Positions 5,758 to 5,873 of a stretch of 5,873 nucleotides of DNA are shown piece after piece; positions within the stretch are counted from its first letter, which is position 1; every line of letters begins with the position of its first letter. The DNA lies in NCBI GenBank assembly GCA_937892105.1, contig CALAUZ010000232.1, forward strand, positions 1 to 5,873, given 5' to 3'. The notes below the pieces were generated by a model. The model did no database searches. It had not been told where the DNA came from and saw only the letters and a list, made by a program, of their open reading frames with translations. Position numbers and translations under genes: made by a program. Source of the DNA: an uncultured Fretibacterium sp. (GTDB lineage: Bacteria; Synergistota; Synergistia; Synergistales; Aminobacteriaceae).

Positions 5758-5873
5758 TCATAACCTCCTTGACCAATTCACATCCTTTTGCGATAGCGTT
5801 AGCACCAGATTCCTGCTCCCGCCTTTCTCATAGAAGTAAATCCGGAACACCTGGCCGCGCGTGAGGGCAATCT
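5758..5873 (-). CDS. C-terminal end of an unidentified minus-strand protein
   Basis: The frame enters the window open and ends at TGA (complement of 5758-5760), giving 37 residues: IALTRGQVFRIYFYEKGG, then SRNLVLTLSQKDVNWSRRL. The alternating hydrophobic pattern (VFRIYFY, LVLTL) looks like real beta-strand coding sequence, whereas the other two minus frames are stopped. Too little is present to name a family. It converges on the zinc-ribbon gene with no intervening base. Confidence 0.45.
   Translation of the reverse strand, partial: IALTRGQVFRIYFYEKGGSRNLVLTLSQKDVNWSRRL

Noticed and set aside
1..5873. CRISPR array, insertion sequence or tRNA
   Set aside because: No regularly spaced repeats, transposase, terminal inverted repeats or cloverleaf were seen by eye on either strand.

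Overview
The window looks like an accessory or boundary stretch of a Bacteroidota (probably Bacteroidales) chromosome. Three things point that way. Translation starts mostly lack Shine-Dalgarno sites. A perfect TAnnTTTG -7 box, the Bacteroidota promoter element, stands upstream of the CARF gene. The first gene opens with a domain resembling the N-terminus of Bacteroidota translation factor IF-2. No rRNA, tRNA, insertion sequence, CRISPR array or cas gene is visible.

Left part (1-2005). A minus-strand gene, cut by the window edge, encodes an IF-2-N-like domain fused to an unrecognised region. It is divergent, across 97 bp, from a Card1/Can2-type effector (N-terminal CARF sensor, C-terminal PD-(D/E)xK nuclease of the DUF1887 kind). 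That effector is cut by one in-frame TAA (1394-1396) into a 171-aa CARF piece and a nuclease piece. Both pieces are in the same frame, and together they would give about 374 residues, a normal length for a Card1-like enzyme as I recall the family. This is the most notable feature of the window.

Middle part (2006-4550). After a terminator-like hairpin comes a 554-aa AAA+ ATPase with an N-terminal winged-helix-like segment and an Asn in place of the Walker B Asp. It converges, with a 23-bp gap, on an ECF-type sigma factor with an acidic C-terminal tail. Single sampled lines suggest a composition shift: one CARF line (1321-1380) is about 35% GC and one sigma-factor line (4141-4200) about 55%.

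Right part (4551-5873). A 360-bp divergent intergenic region holds two inverted repeats. It separates the sigma gene from a tight three-gene cassette: a 105-aa basic protein, a 122-aa Ala/Gly-rich membrane protein, and a 51-aa zinc-ribbon protein that overlaps it by 7 nt. The cassette ends exactly back to back with the C-terminus of a minus-strand gene that leaves the window.

How the genes work together is mostly inference. The CARF nuclease would be switched on by cyclic oligoadenylate from a type III CRISPR Cas10, but no such gene is present here, and the effector appears disabled or split. The sigma factor may control itself or the divergent cassette; nothing in the sequence proves it.
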